Both the position numbers and the translations under genes were made by a program. A stretch of 64,000 bases of DNA from the NCBI RefSeq assembly GCF_009811555.1, contig NZ_BLIN01000005.1, forward strand, positions 372,001 to 436,000. The letters run 5' to 3'. How positions within the stretch are numbered: position 1 is the stretch's first letter; every line of letters begins with the position of its first letter. Origin of the DNA: Streptomyces caniferus (lineage in GTDB: Bacteria; Actinomycetota; Actinomycetes; Streptomycetales; Streptomycetaceae). The notes under the pieces were generated by a model that saw only the letters and a list, made by a program, of their open reading frames with translations, did not search any database and had not been told where the DNA came from. This document shows positions 27,578-34,989 of this stretch, piece after piece.

Positions 27578-30124
27578 GTGGCACGCGGCAAGCTTCGGAT
27601 ATACCTCGGCGCAGCACCAGGCGTCGGCAAGACCTACGCGATGCTGTCCGAGGCACACCGCCGTATCGAGCGCGGCACGGACTGCGTGGTCGCCTTCGTC
27701 GAGCATCACGACCGGCCACGCACCGAGGTGATGCTGCACGGCCTGGAGCAGACTCCACGCCGGGAGCTGGCCTACCGCGACACGACGTTCACCGAGATGG
27801 ACGTGGACGCGATCCTGGCACGCAGGCCGGCCGTGGCGCTGGTCGACGAGATGGCGCACACCAACGTCCCCGGCTCGCGCAACACCAAGCGCTGGCAGGA
27901 CATCGAGGAGCTGCTGGAAGCCGGGATCCATGTGGTCTCGACGGTGAACATCCAGCACCTGGAGTCCCTCGGCGACATCGTCGAGTCGATCACCGGGATA
28001 CGGCAGAAGGAGACCGTCCCCGACGAAGTGGTGCGACGTGCCGACCAGATCGAGCTGGTCGACATGTCTCCGCACGCACTGCGCCGCCGCATGGCGCACG
28101 GCAACATCTACAAGCCGAACAAGGTCGACGCGGCGTTGTCGAACTACTTCCGGCCCGGGAACCTCACCGCGCTGCGCGAGCTGGCGCTGCTGTGGGTGGC
28201 CGACCGGGTCGACGAATACCTCCAGGAGTACCGGAGCGAGCACCAGGTCTCGAAGATCTGGGGTTCGCGCGAGCGCATCGTCGTCGGCCTGACGGGCGGC
28301 AGTGAGGGCCGTACGCTCATCCGGCGCGCCGCCCGCCTCGCTGAGAAGGGCGCGGGCGGCGAGGTGCTCGCCGTCTACATCGCCCGCAGCGACGGCCTGG
28401 CCGCCGGATCGCCCAAGGAGCTCGCCGTCCAGCGCACCCTCGTCGAGGACCTGGGCGGCACCTTCCACCACGTCCTGGGCGAGGATGTCCCCTCCGCGCT
28501 CCTGGAGTTCGCCCGGGGAGTGAACGCCACCCAGATCGTCCTGGGAACCTCCCGGCGCAAGGCATGGCAGTACGTCTTCGGCCCCGGCGTGGGCGCGACC
28601 GTCGCTCGCGACTCCGGGCCCGACCTGGACGTCCACATCGTCACGCACGAGGAGGCCGCCAAGGGCCGCGGACTCCCCGTGCCGCGCGGCGCGCGGCTGG
28701 GCCGGTCCCGGCTCATCTGGGGCTGGCTGACCGGGGTGGTGGGACCGGCGCTGTTGACGCTGCTGCTGTTGCAGTTCGGAGCGGCCCTCGGTCTCGCCAA
28801 CGACATGCTGCTGTTCCTGACGCTGACCGTGGCGGCGGCGCTGCTCGGCGGTCTGCGTCCGGCGCTGGTGTCTGCCGTGGTGGGCTCGCTCCTGCTGAAC
28901 TGGTACTTCACACCGCCCGTGGGTCACCTCACCATCGCGGACCCCAAGAACATCCTGGCGCTGGTCATCTTCGTCCTGGTGGCGATCTCGGTCGCCTCGG
29001 TCGTCGACGTTGCCGCCCGGCGTACCCACCAAGCCGCCCGTCTGCGCGCCGAGTCGGAGATCCTCTCCTTCCTGGCGGGCAGCGTGCTGCGGGGCGAAAC
29101 CACCCTCGACGCCCTTCTGGAGCGGGTGCGCGAGACCTTCGCGATGGACACCGTGGCGCTGCTGGAGCGCGAGTCCGAGACAGCGCCCTGGACCTGCTCG
29201 GGCAGCGTGGGCGACACCAGTCCGCTCGCCCGCCCCGAGGACGCGGACGTCGACATGCCCGTCGGCGACCACATGGCACTCGCGCTGTCGGGACGTGTCC
29301 TGCCCGCCGAGGACCGCCGCGTGCTGGCGGCCTTCGCCGCCCAGGCCGCGGTCGTCCTCGACCGCCAGCGCCTGCAGTCCCAGGCCGAACACGCCCGCAA
29401 ACTCGCCGAGGGCAACCGCATCCGCACCGCCCTGCTCGCTGCCGTCAGCCACGACCTGCGGACTCCCCTCGCAGGTATCAAAGCCTCGGTCAGCTCGCTG
29501 CGCTCCGACGACATCGAATGGTCCGACGAGGACCAGGCAGAGCTCCTGGCGGGCATCGAGGAAGGCGCCGACCGCCTCGATCACCTCGTCGGCAACCTCC
29601 TGGACATGTCCCGGGTCCAGACCGGCACCGTCACGCCGCTGATCCGCGAGGTGGACCTCGACGAGGTCGTGCCGATGGCCCTCGGCGGCGTGCCGGAGGA
29701 CAGTGTCGTCCTCGACATCCCCGAGGACCTGCCGATGGTCGCCGTCGACCCGGGCCTGCTGGAGCGCTCGGTCGCCAACATCGTCGAGAACGCGGTGAAG
29801 TACAGCCCTGACGGCGAGCCGGTGCTCGTCTCCGCCAGCGCGCTGGGGAGCCGGGTCGAGGTGCGCGTCGCCGACCGTGGCCCCGGTGTCCCCGACGACG
29901 CCAAGGACCGCATCTTCGAACCGTTCCAGCGCTACGGCGACGCCCCGCGCGGCGCGGGCGTCGGGCTCGGTCTCGCCGTCGCCCGGGGCTTCGCCGAGGC
30001 CATCGGAGCCACCCTCACCGCCGAGGACACCCCCGGCGGCGGCATGACCATGGTCCTCACCGTTCCTGCCGCCGCCGGTCATCTGCCGGCCCCGCCCAAC
30101 CTCCCGGACGCGGTCACGTCGTAG
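27578..30124 (+). CDS. kdpD: KdpD sensor histidine kinase of the kdp operon (paralogue 3)
   Basis: This 848-residue kinase has the typical KdpD order: Walker A GAAPGVGKTY from about residue 10, the DEMAHTNVPGSRNTKRWQD box, a universal-stress-like domain (about 235-365), four membrane helices (about 395-490), and a GAF-like region. The kinase core carries His625 in SHDLRTPL and intact N, G1 and G2 boxes (ENAVKYSPDG, DRGPGV, GVGLGLAV). The GTG at 27578 gives the conserved short N-terminus (ARGKLRIYLGAAPG). The ATG at 27548 adds ten residues and is an alternative; neither has a strong ribosome-binding site. It follows the broken kdpE, so its natural partner is missing. It is the most canonical of the three KdpD copies. 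Confidence 0.93.
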   Translation: MARGKLRIYLGAAPGVGKTYAMLSEAHRRIERGTDCVVAFVEHHDRPRTEVMLHGLEQTPRRELAYRDTTFTEMDVDAILARRPAVALVDEMAHTNVPGSRNTKRWQDIEELLEAGIHVVSTVNIQHLESLGDIVESITGIRQKETVPDEVVRRADQIELVDMSPHALRRRMAHGNIYKPNKVDAALSNYFRPGNLTALRELALLWVADRVDEYLQEYRSEHQVSKIWGSRERIVVGLTGGSEGRTLIRRAARLAEKGAGGEVLAVYIARSDGLAAGSPKELAVQRTLVEDLGGTFHHVLGEDVPSALLEFARGVNATQIVLGTSRRKAWQYVFGPGVGATVARDSGPDLDVHIVTHEEAAKGRGLPVPRGARLGRSRLIWGWLTGVVGPALLTLLLLQFGAALGLANDMLLFLTLTVAAALLGGLRPALVSAVVGSLLLNWYFTPPVGHLTIADPKNILALVIFVLVAISVASVVDVAARRTHQAARLRAESEILSFLAGSVLRGETTLDALLERVRETFAMDTVALLERESETAPWTCSGSVGDTSPLARPEDADVDMPVGDHMALALSGRVLPAEDRRVLAAFAAQAAVVLDRQRLQSQAEHARKLAEGNRIRTALLAAVSHDLRTPLAGIKASVSSLRSDDIEWSDEDQAELLAGIEEGADRLDHLVGNLLDMSRVQTGTVTPLIREVDLDEVVPMALGGVPEDSVVLDIPEDLPMVAVDPGLLERSVANIVENAVKYSPDGEPVLVSASALGSRVEVRVADRGPGVPDDAKDRIFEPFQRYGDAPRGAGVGLGLAVARGFAEAIGATLTAEDTPGGGMTMVLTVPAAAGHLPAPPNLPDAVTS

Positions 30125-30167
30125 CCGGGGACCCGGCAGGCTGCGCGGCCGGGAGGCCGGGCGCCGC

Positions 30168-32120
30168 TCAGGTACGCGGTTCGGTCGGGTGCGGTTGGAC
30201 TCCCGTCATCAGGAAGTCCAGTCCGCGCCGGGTCGAGACCACCACGACCCGGTCTCCGGCGCGCAGCATCCGGCCGTGCGAGGGGCGCCAGTCGAAGCCC
30301 GGCCGGTCGAGGCGCAGGCTGCCGAGCGTGTCCGTAGAGCGGGGAGATCCGGTAGATCCGGTCTCCTCGGCAGCGCCCACCGCCAGGACGCGCCATTCAT
30401 TCGCGCGGAATGCCTGGTGGACCGAGCGTCCCTCCAGCTCCGGGTGGCCGGCGACATCCACCGTGGTGAAAAGGAGGGAGCCGCGTTCGACCGGCAGGAT
30501 GCCCAGGACGTGACGCCCCATCATGGCGGCGGCGAAGGGCAGCGCCGCGAGAGCCGAGACGCTGCGACTGCGCGTGGTGGCGTCGGGGTAAGAGGCGCGC
30601 ATGGTGCGGGAGACGGTGGCCGCGAAGTCGTCGTCGTAGAGCCGCATCACCACCCGTACCTGGGGGTTGCTCTCGCGCGCCGCCATCACGATGTCGAGGT
30701 TCTCGCCGTCGTCGCGGGTGAGCACCAGCACGGACCTGCTCTGGCGGATGCGCGCCCGGTCCAGGACGCCGGGGGCACCGGCGTCCTCCAAAAGCAGCGG
30801 CACACCGAGTTCGCGGGCCAGGGCGACGCCACGGGCGTGCGGGTCCCGCTCGACGACCACCACTTGATGTGCGGTGGTGCGCAGTTGAGCCAGTACACGG
30901 GTGCCGATCTTCCCCAGTCCGACCAACACGATGTGGTCGTGCACGTCCTCGGCCGGCGGATGTCCCACGGAGCCCTTGCGGAACGCCTCGGTGGCGTTCA
31001 TGGTCGCGGCCACCACGAGCGGCAGGACCGCCAACCCGACGAAACCCGCGATGAGTTGGAGCACGCGGCGGGCCGGTGATTCGTCGGTCGCCGGGTCACC
31101 CATGGTGAAGATGTCCAGCAGCGGCAGATACACCGACTTCCACAACGGACCGGGCTCGGCCAGCGCCGTGGCCGCGGCCAGCACCAGCACGATCGCGGCC
31201 AGCGCGCCGAAGACCGCAAGCACCTGGTGGGAGAGGAACACCTTCCACGGCAGATGCGCCAGCCGGTCGCGCAGCCAGGCACCGTAACCCCGTCGGTCGC
31301 GCGGCGGGGCCTCGGGCGGATGGTGCTGGGTGACCTCCTCCAGCATCAGCCGGCCGTGGGTGAACTGCCGGTGGTAGGACGTGACCGTGTCGGGCAGCAG
31401 TTGGGTGCCCTCCTCCCCCGGCGTCTCCGGGCTGTCCTCGCTCGCCGGGTCGTCCTGGTGGGCCCCCGACAGCACTGCCAGCGTGGCCAGATCCGCGGAC
31501 TGCGGCGGCGTACGGGCAGGCCGCACGACCCCTCGGAAGACCTGGCCCTCCACCTGCAGCGTGTCCCCCTGCCCCACCGCGGCGGCGGCCACCAGCTCAG
31601 GAACGGCGGTGTCGGTGTCGGACAGTACGGTGGTGGACATGTCGAGCGCCGTGTCCTCAGTCCTGCCGAGCGCTGACACGGCGCGGTCCAGAAGCCGTTC
31701 CAGATGCTCACCGCGCTCGCGGTTGTACATCCGGATGACCAGTCGGACCGTCGGGTTGAGAGTCCGGGCCAACAGTGCCGCCGTGACATTGACCTGGTCG
31801 TCGCGGTAGGTCAGGGCGAGCGCGGCCGCCCGCTCCACACCCGCGGCCCGCAACGTCTGCTCGTCAGGACGGGCGGCAACGAGCAGCTCGACGGGGGACT
31901 GCGGATCGCGGTGCAGCGCGGCGATCTCCGGCGCATGCCCCTCGCGCCGGGACGGCAGCACGACGGTGACCGCCTCACCGCACACCGCGTCCAGGGTCAC
32001 CCCCAGCCGGTGGGCGAGCCCGTCGTCACCGCAGATCACCATGTGCTGGGAGCGTTGCCCAAAAGGCAACCGGAGATGCAGAGTTGACGTCACATCATCA
32101 AGATTGCCGGTACATGACAT
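30168..32120 (-). CDS. Two-helix membrane protein with two RCK/TrkA-N-like domains (Castor/Pollux-like channel candidate)
   Basis: This protein of about 650 residues has an N-terminal nucleotide-binding Rossmann-like domain (about 25-170, start HMVICGDDGLAHRL). Two membrane helices follow (about 300-330 and 370-395), separated by a re-entrant-like loop. A second Rossmann domain with IVLVGLGKIGTRVL begins near 420, and the end is TrkA-C-like. This layout recalls the Castor/Pollux and MthK classes of RCK-gated ion channels, but the loop reads IFTMGDPATDE instead of a Thr-Val-Gly-Tyr-Gly filter. It probably conducts or gates cations, and K+ is inferred from context. The start is uncertain: ATG 32120 and GTG 32093 are both possible, without a strong ribosome-binding site. 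It converges with kdpD. Confidence 0.75.
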   Translation of the reverse strand: MSCTGNLDDVTSTLHLRLPFGQRSQHMVICGDDGLAHRLGVTLDAVCGEAVTVVLPSRREGHAPEIAALHRDPQSPVELLVAARPDEQTLRAAGVERAAALALTYRDDQVNVTAALLARTLNPTVRLVIRMYNRERGEHLERLLDRAVSALGRTEDTALDMSTTVLSDTDTAVPELVAAAAVGQGDTLQVEGQVFRGVVRPARTPPQSADLATLAVLSGAHQDDPASEDSPETPGEEGTQLLPDTVTSYHRQFTHGRLMLEEVTQHHPPEAPPRDRRGYGAWLRDRLAHLPWKVFLSHQVLAVFGALAAIVLVLAAATALAEPGPLWKSVYLPLLDIFTMGDPATDESPARRVLQLIAGFVGLAVLPLVVAATMNATEAFRKGSVGHPPAEDVHDHIVLVGLGKIGTRVLAQLRTTAHQVVVVERDPHARGVALARELGVPLLLEDAGAPGVLDRARIRQSRSVLVLTRDDGENLDIVMAARESNPQVRVVMRLYDDDFAATVSRTMRASYPDATTRSRSVSALAALPFAAAMMGRHVLGILPVERGSLLFTTVDVAGHPELEGRSVHQAFRANEWRVLAVGAAEETGSTGSPRSTDTLGSLRLDRPGFDWRPSHGRMLRAGDRVVVVSTRRGLDFLMTGVQPHPTEPRT

Positions 32121-32277
32121 GCGGTTCCGATGCACACACCCGTTCGGCATCAAGGTTGCGTAAGGGCTACCTCTCCGCGCGATCGGCGAGCTCCTCCGCA
32201 AGGGTGGCATCCGAACTGCACAAGGTGTGTTGTCCTGCTGGGAGTTCCCGGGTAGACGCGAGACCACCCGTTCAACT

Positions 32278-32895
32278 TCAGTAGTGCTCTTGATCGCTGG
32301 GGTCTTGGGGCCACACCGATGCGGGAAACTCCCCGAGGACCTCGGCCATCGTCTCCGCGAGCCCGATGATTCGCTCGTACGGCTTGTGCTCCTTGATCCA
32401 CCCGATCATCCGGTCCCCGTGCAACCGCCAGCCCATCTTCGCGTCCGCCGTCATCCGGACCACTCGTTCGGTGAGGATGAGTTCAGCGAAGTCGGGATCG
32501 ACCGAGCACGCGACCATACGGGGGCTGCGGCCTTGGGGCAGTTGGATGGGGGTGCCGGCGCGGGGTGGGAGGGGTTCCGTACCAAGCCAGCGCACCAGGC
32601 CGGCGACGGTGACCGAGGCGGCGGGCAGCGGGCCCGGCAGGGTCAGCACCGCCACCGAATACCTGCTGACATCGGTGGGGTGCCGTCCGCCTTCATGCAC
32701 GGCGGCAAGGTGGAAGAGTGTCGTCTCGAATCCACGCACGTGCCCTTCGAGTACATGCTTGACGTGATTGCCGCGCGTGCCGAAGGGGTGGCCGGGTGTG
32801 CCGAATGCCTTCACCCAGCCACGGGGTTCCCGCTTCCGGTAACGCCATTCAGGGTCCTCGCGATACGCGCGGACGCTCTTCCAGACCTGCCACAT
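32278..32895 (-). CDS. Cassette 2 third gene, hypothetical soluble protein
   Basis: I do not recognise a family for this 205-residue protein. It starts MWQVWKSVRAYREDPEWRYR, has mixed alpha/beta segments (YSVAVLTLPGPLP, MVACSVDPDFAELI, KMGWRLHGDRMIGW), and has no membrane helix. It follows the WXG-type protein gene after 15 bases in the same direction, the position that cassette 1 fills with a membrane protein. It may be a chaperone, immunity or accessory protein, and the sequence does not decide. Confidence 0.65.
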   Translation of the reverse strand: MWQVWKSVRAYREDPEWRYRKREPRGWVKAFGTPGHPFGTRGNHVKHVLEGHVRGFETTLFHLAAVHEGGRHPTDVSRYSVAVLTLPGPLPAASVTVAGLVRWLGTEPLPPRAGTPIQLPQGRSPRMVACSVDPDFAELILTERVVRMTADAKMGWRLHGDRMIGWIKEHKPYERIIGLAETMAEVLGEFPASVWPQDPSDQEHY

Positions 32896-32910
32896 TTCCT
32901 TGCTGTCTCC

Positions 32911-34038
32911 TCAGTTTTCGTAGGCGCCGTCGGGGTCGGTCAGCGCGGAGCGCGGCTTATCGAACGGGCTATCCGGACGGTCGGCGGTCTGATCGCTTTC
33001 GTTGGCGCCGAAGTCTCCGTACACCACGCCATTGGTGGCGGCCTCCCGTCCGGGGCCGAAGGTCGGTCCGGTCTCGGGGTCGCGGTGCCGCCCTCCTCCG
33101 CCGAGTCCGCCGCGCTCGTACCAGGAATCACCAGCGTGCACCGCCCCTCCGCCCACCGCGCCGCCGAGACCGCTGGTGATCAGATCGGGGATGATGCTGT
33201 CGCTCGTCTTGCCGCCCGCGTGGTTGTCGGCGATATCGACCCCGTCGGCGGCCATCTGGCCGGCCCCGCTGGTGACCGCGCCCGTGGCTGTCCTCCCCGC
33301 GAAGCCTTTGCCTCCGACGACATCGCCGAGCGCACCGGGAAGCTTCGTGCCCAGCGCCCGGCCGCCCGCTCCCAGCACTGTGCCCACGCTGCCGGCCACT
33401 GCCGCGTCCTGGAAATCCTGGCCCACGGTGATCTCCTGGCCGGTGAATGCCTGGCCCAGCACGTTTCCGGTGAAGTTGCCCGCGGTGTTCGTCGCCAGCT
33501 CCACACCGAATTTCAGGAACTTGCTGCCCTCCGTCAGGGCCCGAAGGCTCTCCAACGCCGATTCGACCGTCTTGAGGACCCTGCCGAGCCGTGCGACGAC
33601 GACGCCCGCCTCGGCAACCTCGGCCGCCGCGCTCCCGGCCGCCACCAGATCGGAAAAGCCTGCCGTGACGACGGTCAGCCCGATGCCCACGGCCGCGGTG
33701 ACCGCGAGCTCCTCAAGGACGTGCTCAACCTGCTTGTTGGTGTCCTCGATATGGTCGGCCGCCTGCTCAAGCTCCTTCGCCACTTCATGGAAGCGGGGCA
33801 GTGCGTGGTCCATCTGCTCCTTCGTGTGCTGCCAGTGCGCGCGGAATCCGACGGCCGCCTGCCCGTCCCAGTCCGACTCGTCCAGATCCTCCACCTGGCG
33901 GTTCAGGTCGGCTCCCGCCGTCCGCAGGTTCTGGGCCATCTCCCGCCACGCCGCAGCACACTTCCGCAGGACCTCGGGATTGCCGCCGGGCTTGAGGATG
34001 TTGAAGCTCTTCTCGATGTGCTGCTGTTTCTCGGCCAC
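32911..34038 (-). CDS. WXG100-superfamily protein with Gly/Ala-rich C-terminal half (cassette 2)
   Basis: This 375-residue homologue of the cassette 1 protein has a helical N-terminal domain (about 1-115) with LKPGGNPEVLRKCAAAWREM and the turn DWDGQAAVGFRAHW. An AADHIEDTNKQVE helix follows, then a Gly/Ala-rich middle with hydrophobic helices (about 120-300) and a polar tail ending in acidic residues. No toxin or enzymatic domain is visible. I chose the GTG at 34038 because AAGGGGG lies about 10 bases upstream and the preceding gene stops four bases before it; an earlier in-frame start lies inside that gene. Export by a type VII system is inferred, as no EccC-type gene is in the window. Confidence 0.75.
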   Translation of the reverse strand: MAEKQQHIEKSFNILKPGGNPEVLRKCAAAWREMAQNLRTAGADLNRQVEDLDESDWDGQAAVGFRAHWQHTKEQMDHALPRFHEVAKELEQAADHIEDTNKQVEHVLEELAVTAAVGIGLTVVTAGFSDLVAAGSAAAEVAEAGVVVARLGRVLKTVESALESLRALTEGSKFLKFGVELATNTAGNFTGNVLGQAFTGQEITVGQDFQDAAVAGSVGTVLGAGGRALGTKLPGALGDVVGGKGFAGRTATGAVTSGAGQMAADGVDIADNHAGGKTSDSIIPDLITSGLGGAVGGGAVHAGDSWYERGGLGGGGRHRDPETGPTFGPGREAATNGVVYGDFGANESDQTADRPDSPFDKPRSALTDPDGAYEN

Positions 34039-34042
34039 AGCG

Positions 34043-34357
34043 CTACGCCCCCTTGAATACGGCCGCGTGCTGCGCGTCGGTGTGCTCATAGCTGGCCGCC
34101 GATTGGGTGAGCCCCCTGGCATATCCGGCCAGTTGCTGACACAGCTGCTGGAGGCTGGTCACCGTGGCCTGCGTCATCTCTACGTATTTCGCCAGCGCTT
34201 CGGTGGATTCGCTGAGCACTCCGAACGCGTCGTCCACATTCTCCGCCTTGTCGGCGAAGTGCTTGACCTGCGCGTCGAGCCGGTCGTCGGCGTGGGTGAA
34301 ATCCCTGGACAATGCCCGAAGTTTTTCCGGATGCACGGTGAAGTGTTCCTGCGTCAT
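34043..34357 (-). CDS. Small helical WXG100-like protein (cassette 2)
   Basis: This 104-residue all-helical acidic protein without signal peptide corresponds to the small first gene of cassette 1. Both have a GVLSES/GVLTES block in the middle and a long amphipathic second helix. Such proteins commonly pair with larger WXG-type substrates. The ATG at 34357 is preceded by GGGGGGA. The stop lies four bases before the GTG of the next gene. Confidence 0.7.
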   Translation of the reverse strand: MTQEHFTVHPEKLRALSRDFTHADDRLDAQVKHFADKAENVDDAFGVLSESTEALAKYVEMTQATVTSLQQLCQQLAGYARGLTQSAASYEHTDAQHAAVFKGA

Positions 34358-34599
34358 GACGGGCTCCCCCCGATGAACGTGATCTTCCCAGACACGCTAA
34401 CGGGCGGCGGACTGGGGCAGCGCCACGTTCAAGTTAAGACGGCAACAAGGACGGGCAATTCTTGGCATGCACTCAGTCACGACACAGTCAACTCCGCTGG
34501 CAGTAAGCCACATTCGACGGCCCCCTGCAGGACTGCAGTCGGCGCAGCCATCCAAATGGCTCAGACTGCACAGACCGTTTCGTTTGGACCCCAGGTGTG

Positions 34600-34790
34600 A
34601 GAGGCGCGCGGAAGGCGGTCCAGAAGGTCGGTGCGATCGCTTTCGAGTACCGCACTGGTCGCCTATGAAGAGACCTGGCCAAGGAGTTCGGCTCCTGGAA
34701 GGGCGGCCGCAACCGGCTGAGCAGACGGGCCAGGCGACGGCATGTGAGAGAAGGTCTTCACCGCCCCGCTGAACGGGCCGACTCTCGGCC
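34600..34790 (+). mobile_element. IS5-type transposase remnant
   Basis: A frame interrupted by a stop reads AIAFEYRTG, then [17 protein letters not shown]. This matches the N-terminal region of IS5-type transposases (usual pattern RTG-X-PWRDLP-X-FG-X-WK with following N-RL). After a further frame change the next block resembles the ERVFTA segment. Only about 60 residues remain. It lies in the stretch of about 630 bases between cassette 2 and the second kdpB, in which no other gene is supported. Confidence 0.6.
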
Positions 34791-34989
34791 CGTAAGAGAG
34801 CCGCAAATACCGTACGTGACGAGCCCTGCACCGCTCCGTGACGCCGTAGATTTCCTGGCGGCCGACGGATGCGTGAACGACAGCTTCCACGCCCGCCACC
34901 TGCGCGCCGTCTTGCCATCCCGACCGGCCAACCGCCTCGTCCACAGGCCAACTGCCCCGCAGGCGGCCGCATTCTCAGAAAGTCTCCGC

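Noticed and set aside
27308..30082. Minus-strand open frame of 924 codons opposite kdpD3
   Set aside because: It is a shadow of kdpD created by GC-rich third positions; it has no domain and kdpD on the plus strand is certain.
32227..34056. Plus-strand open frame of 609 codons
   Set aside because: It is antisense to the cassette 2 genes; these have WXG motifs, ribosome-binding sites and tight spacing.
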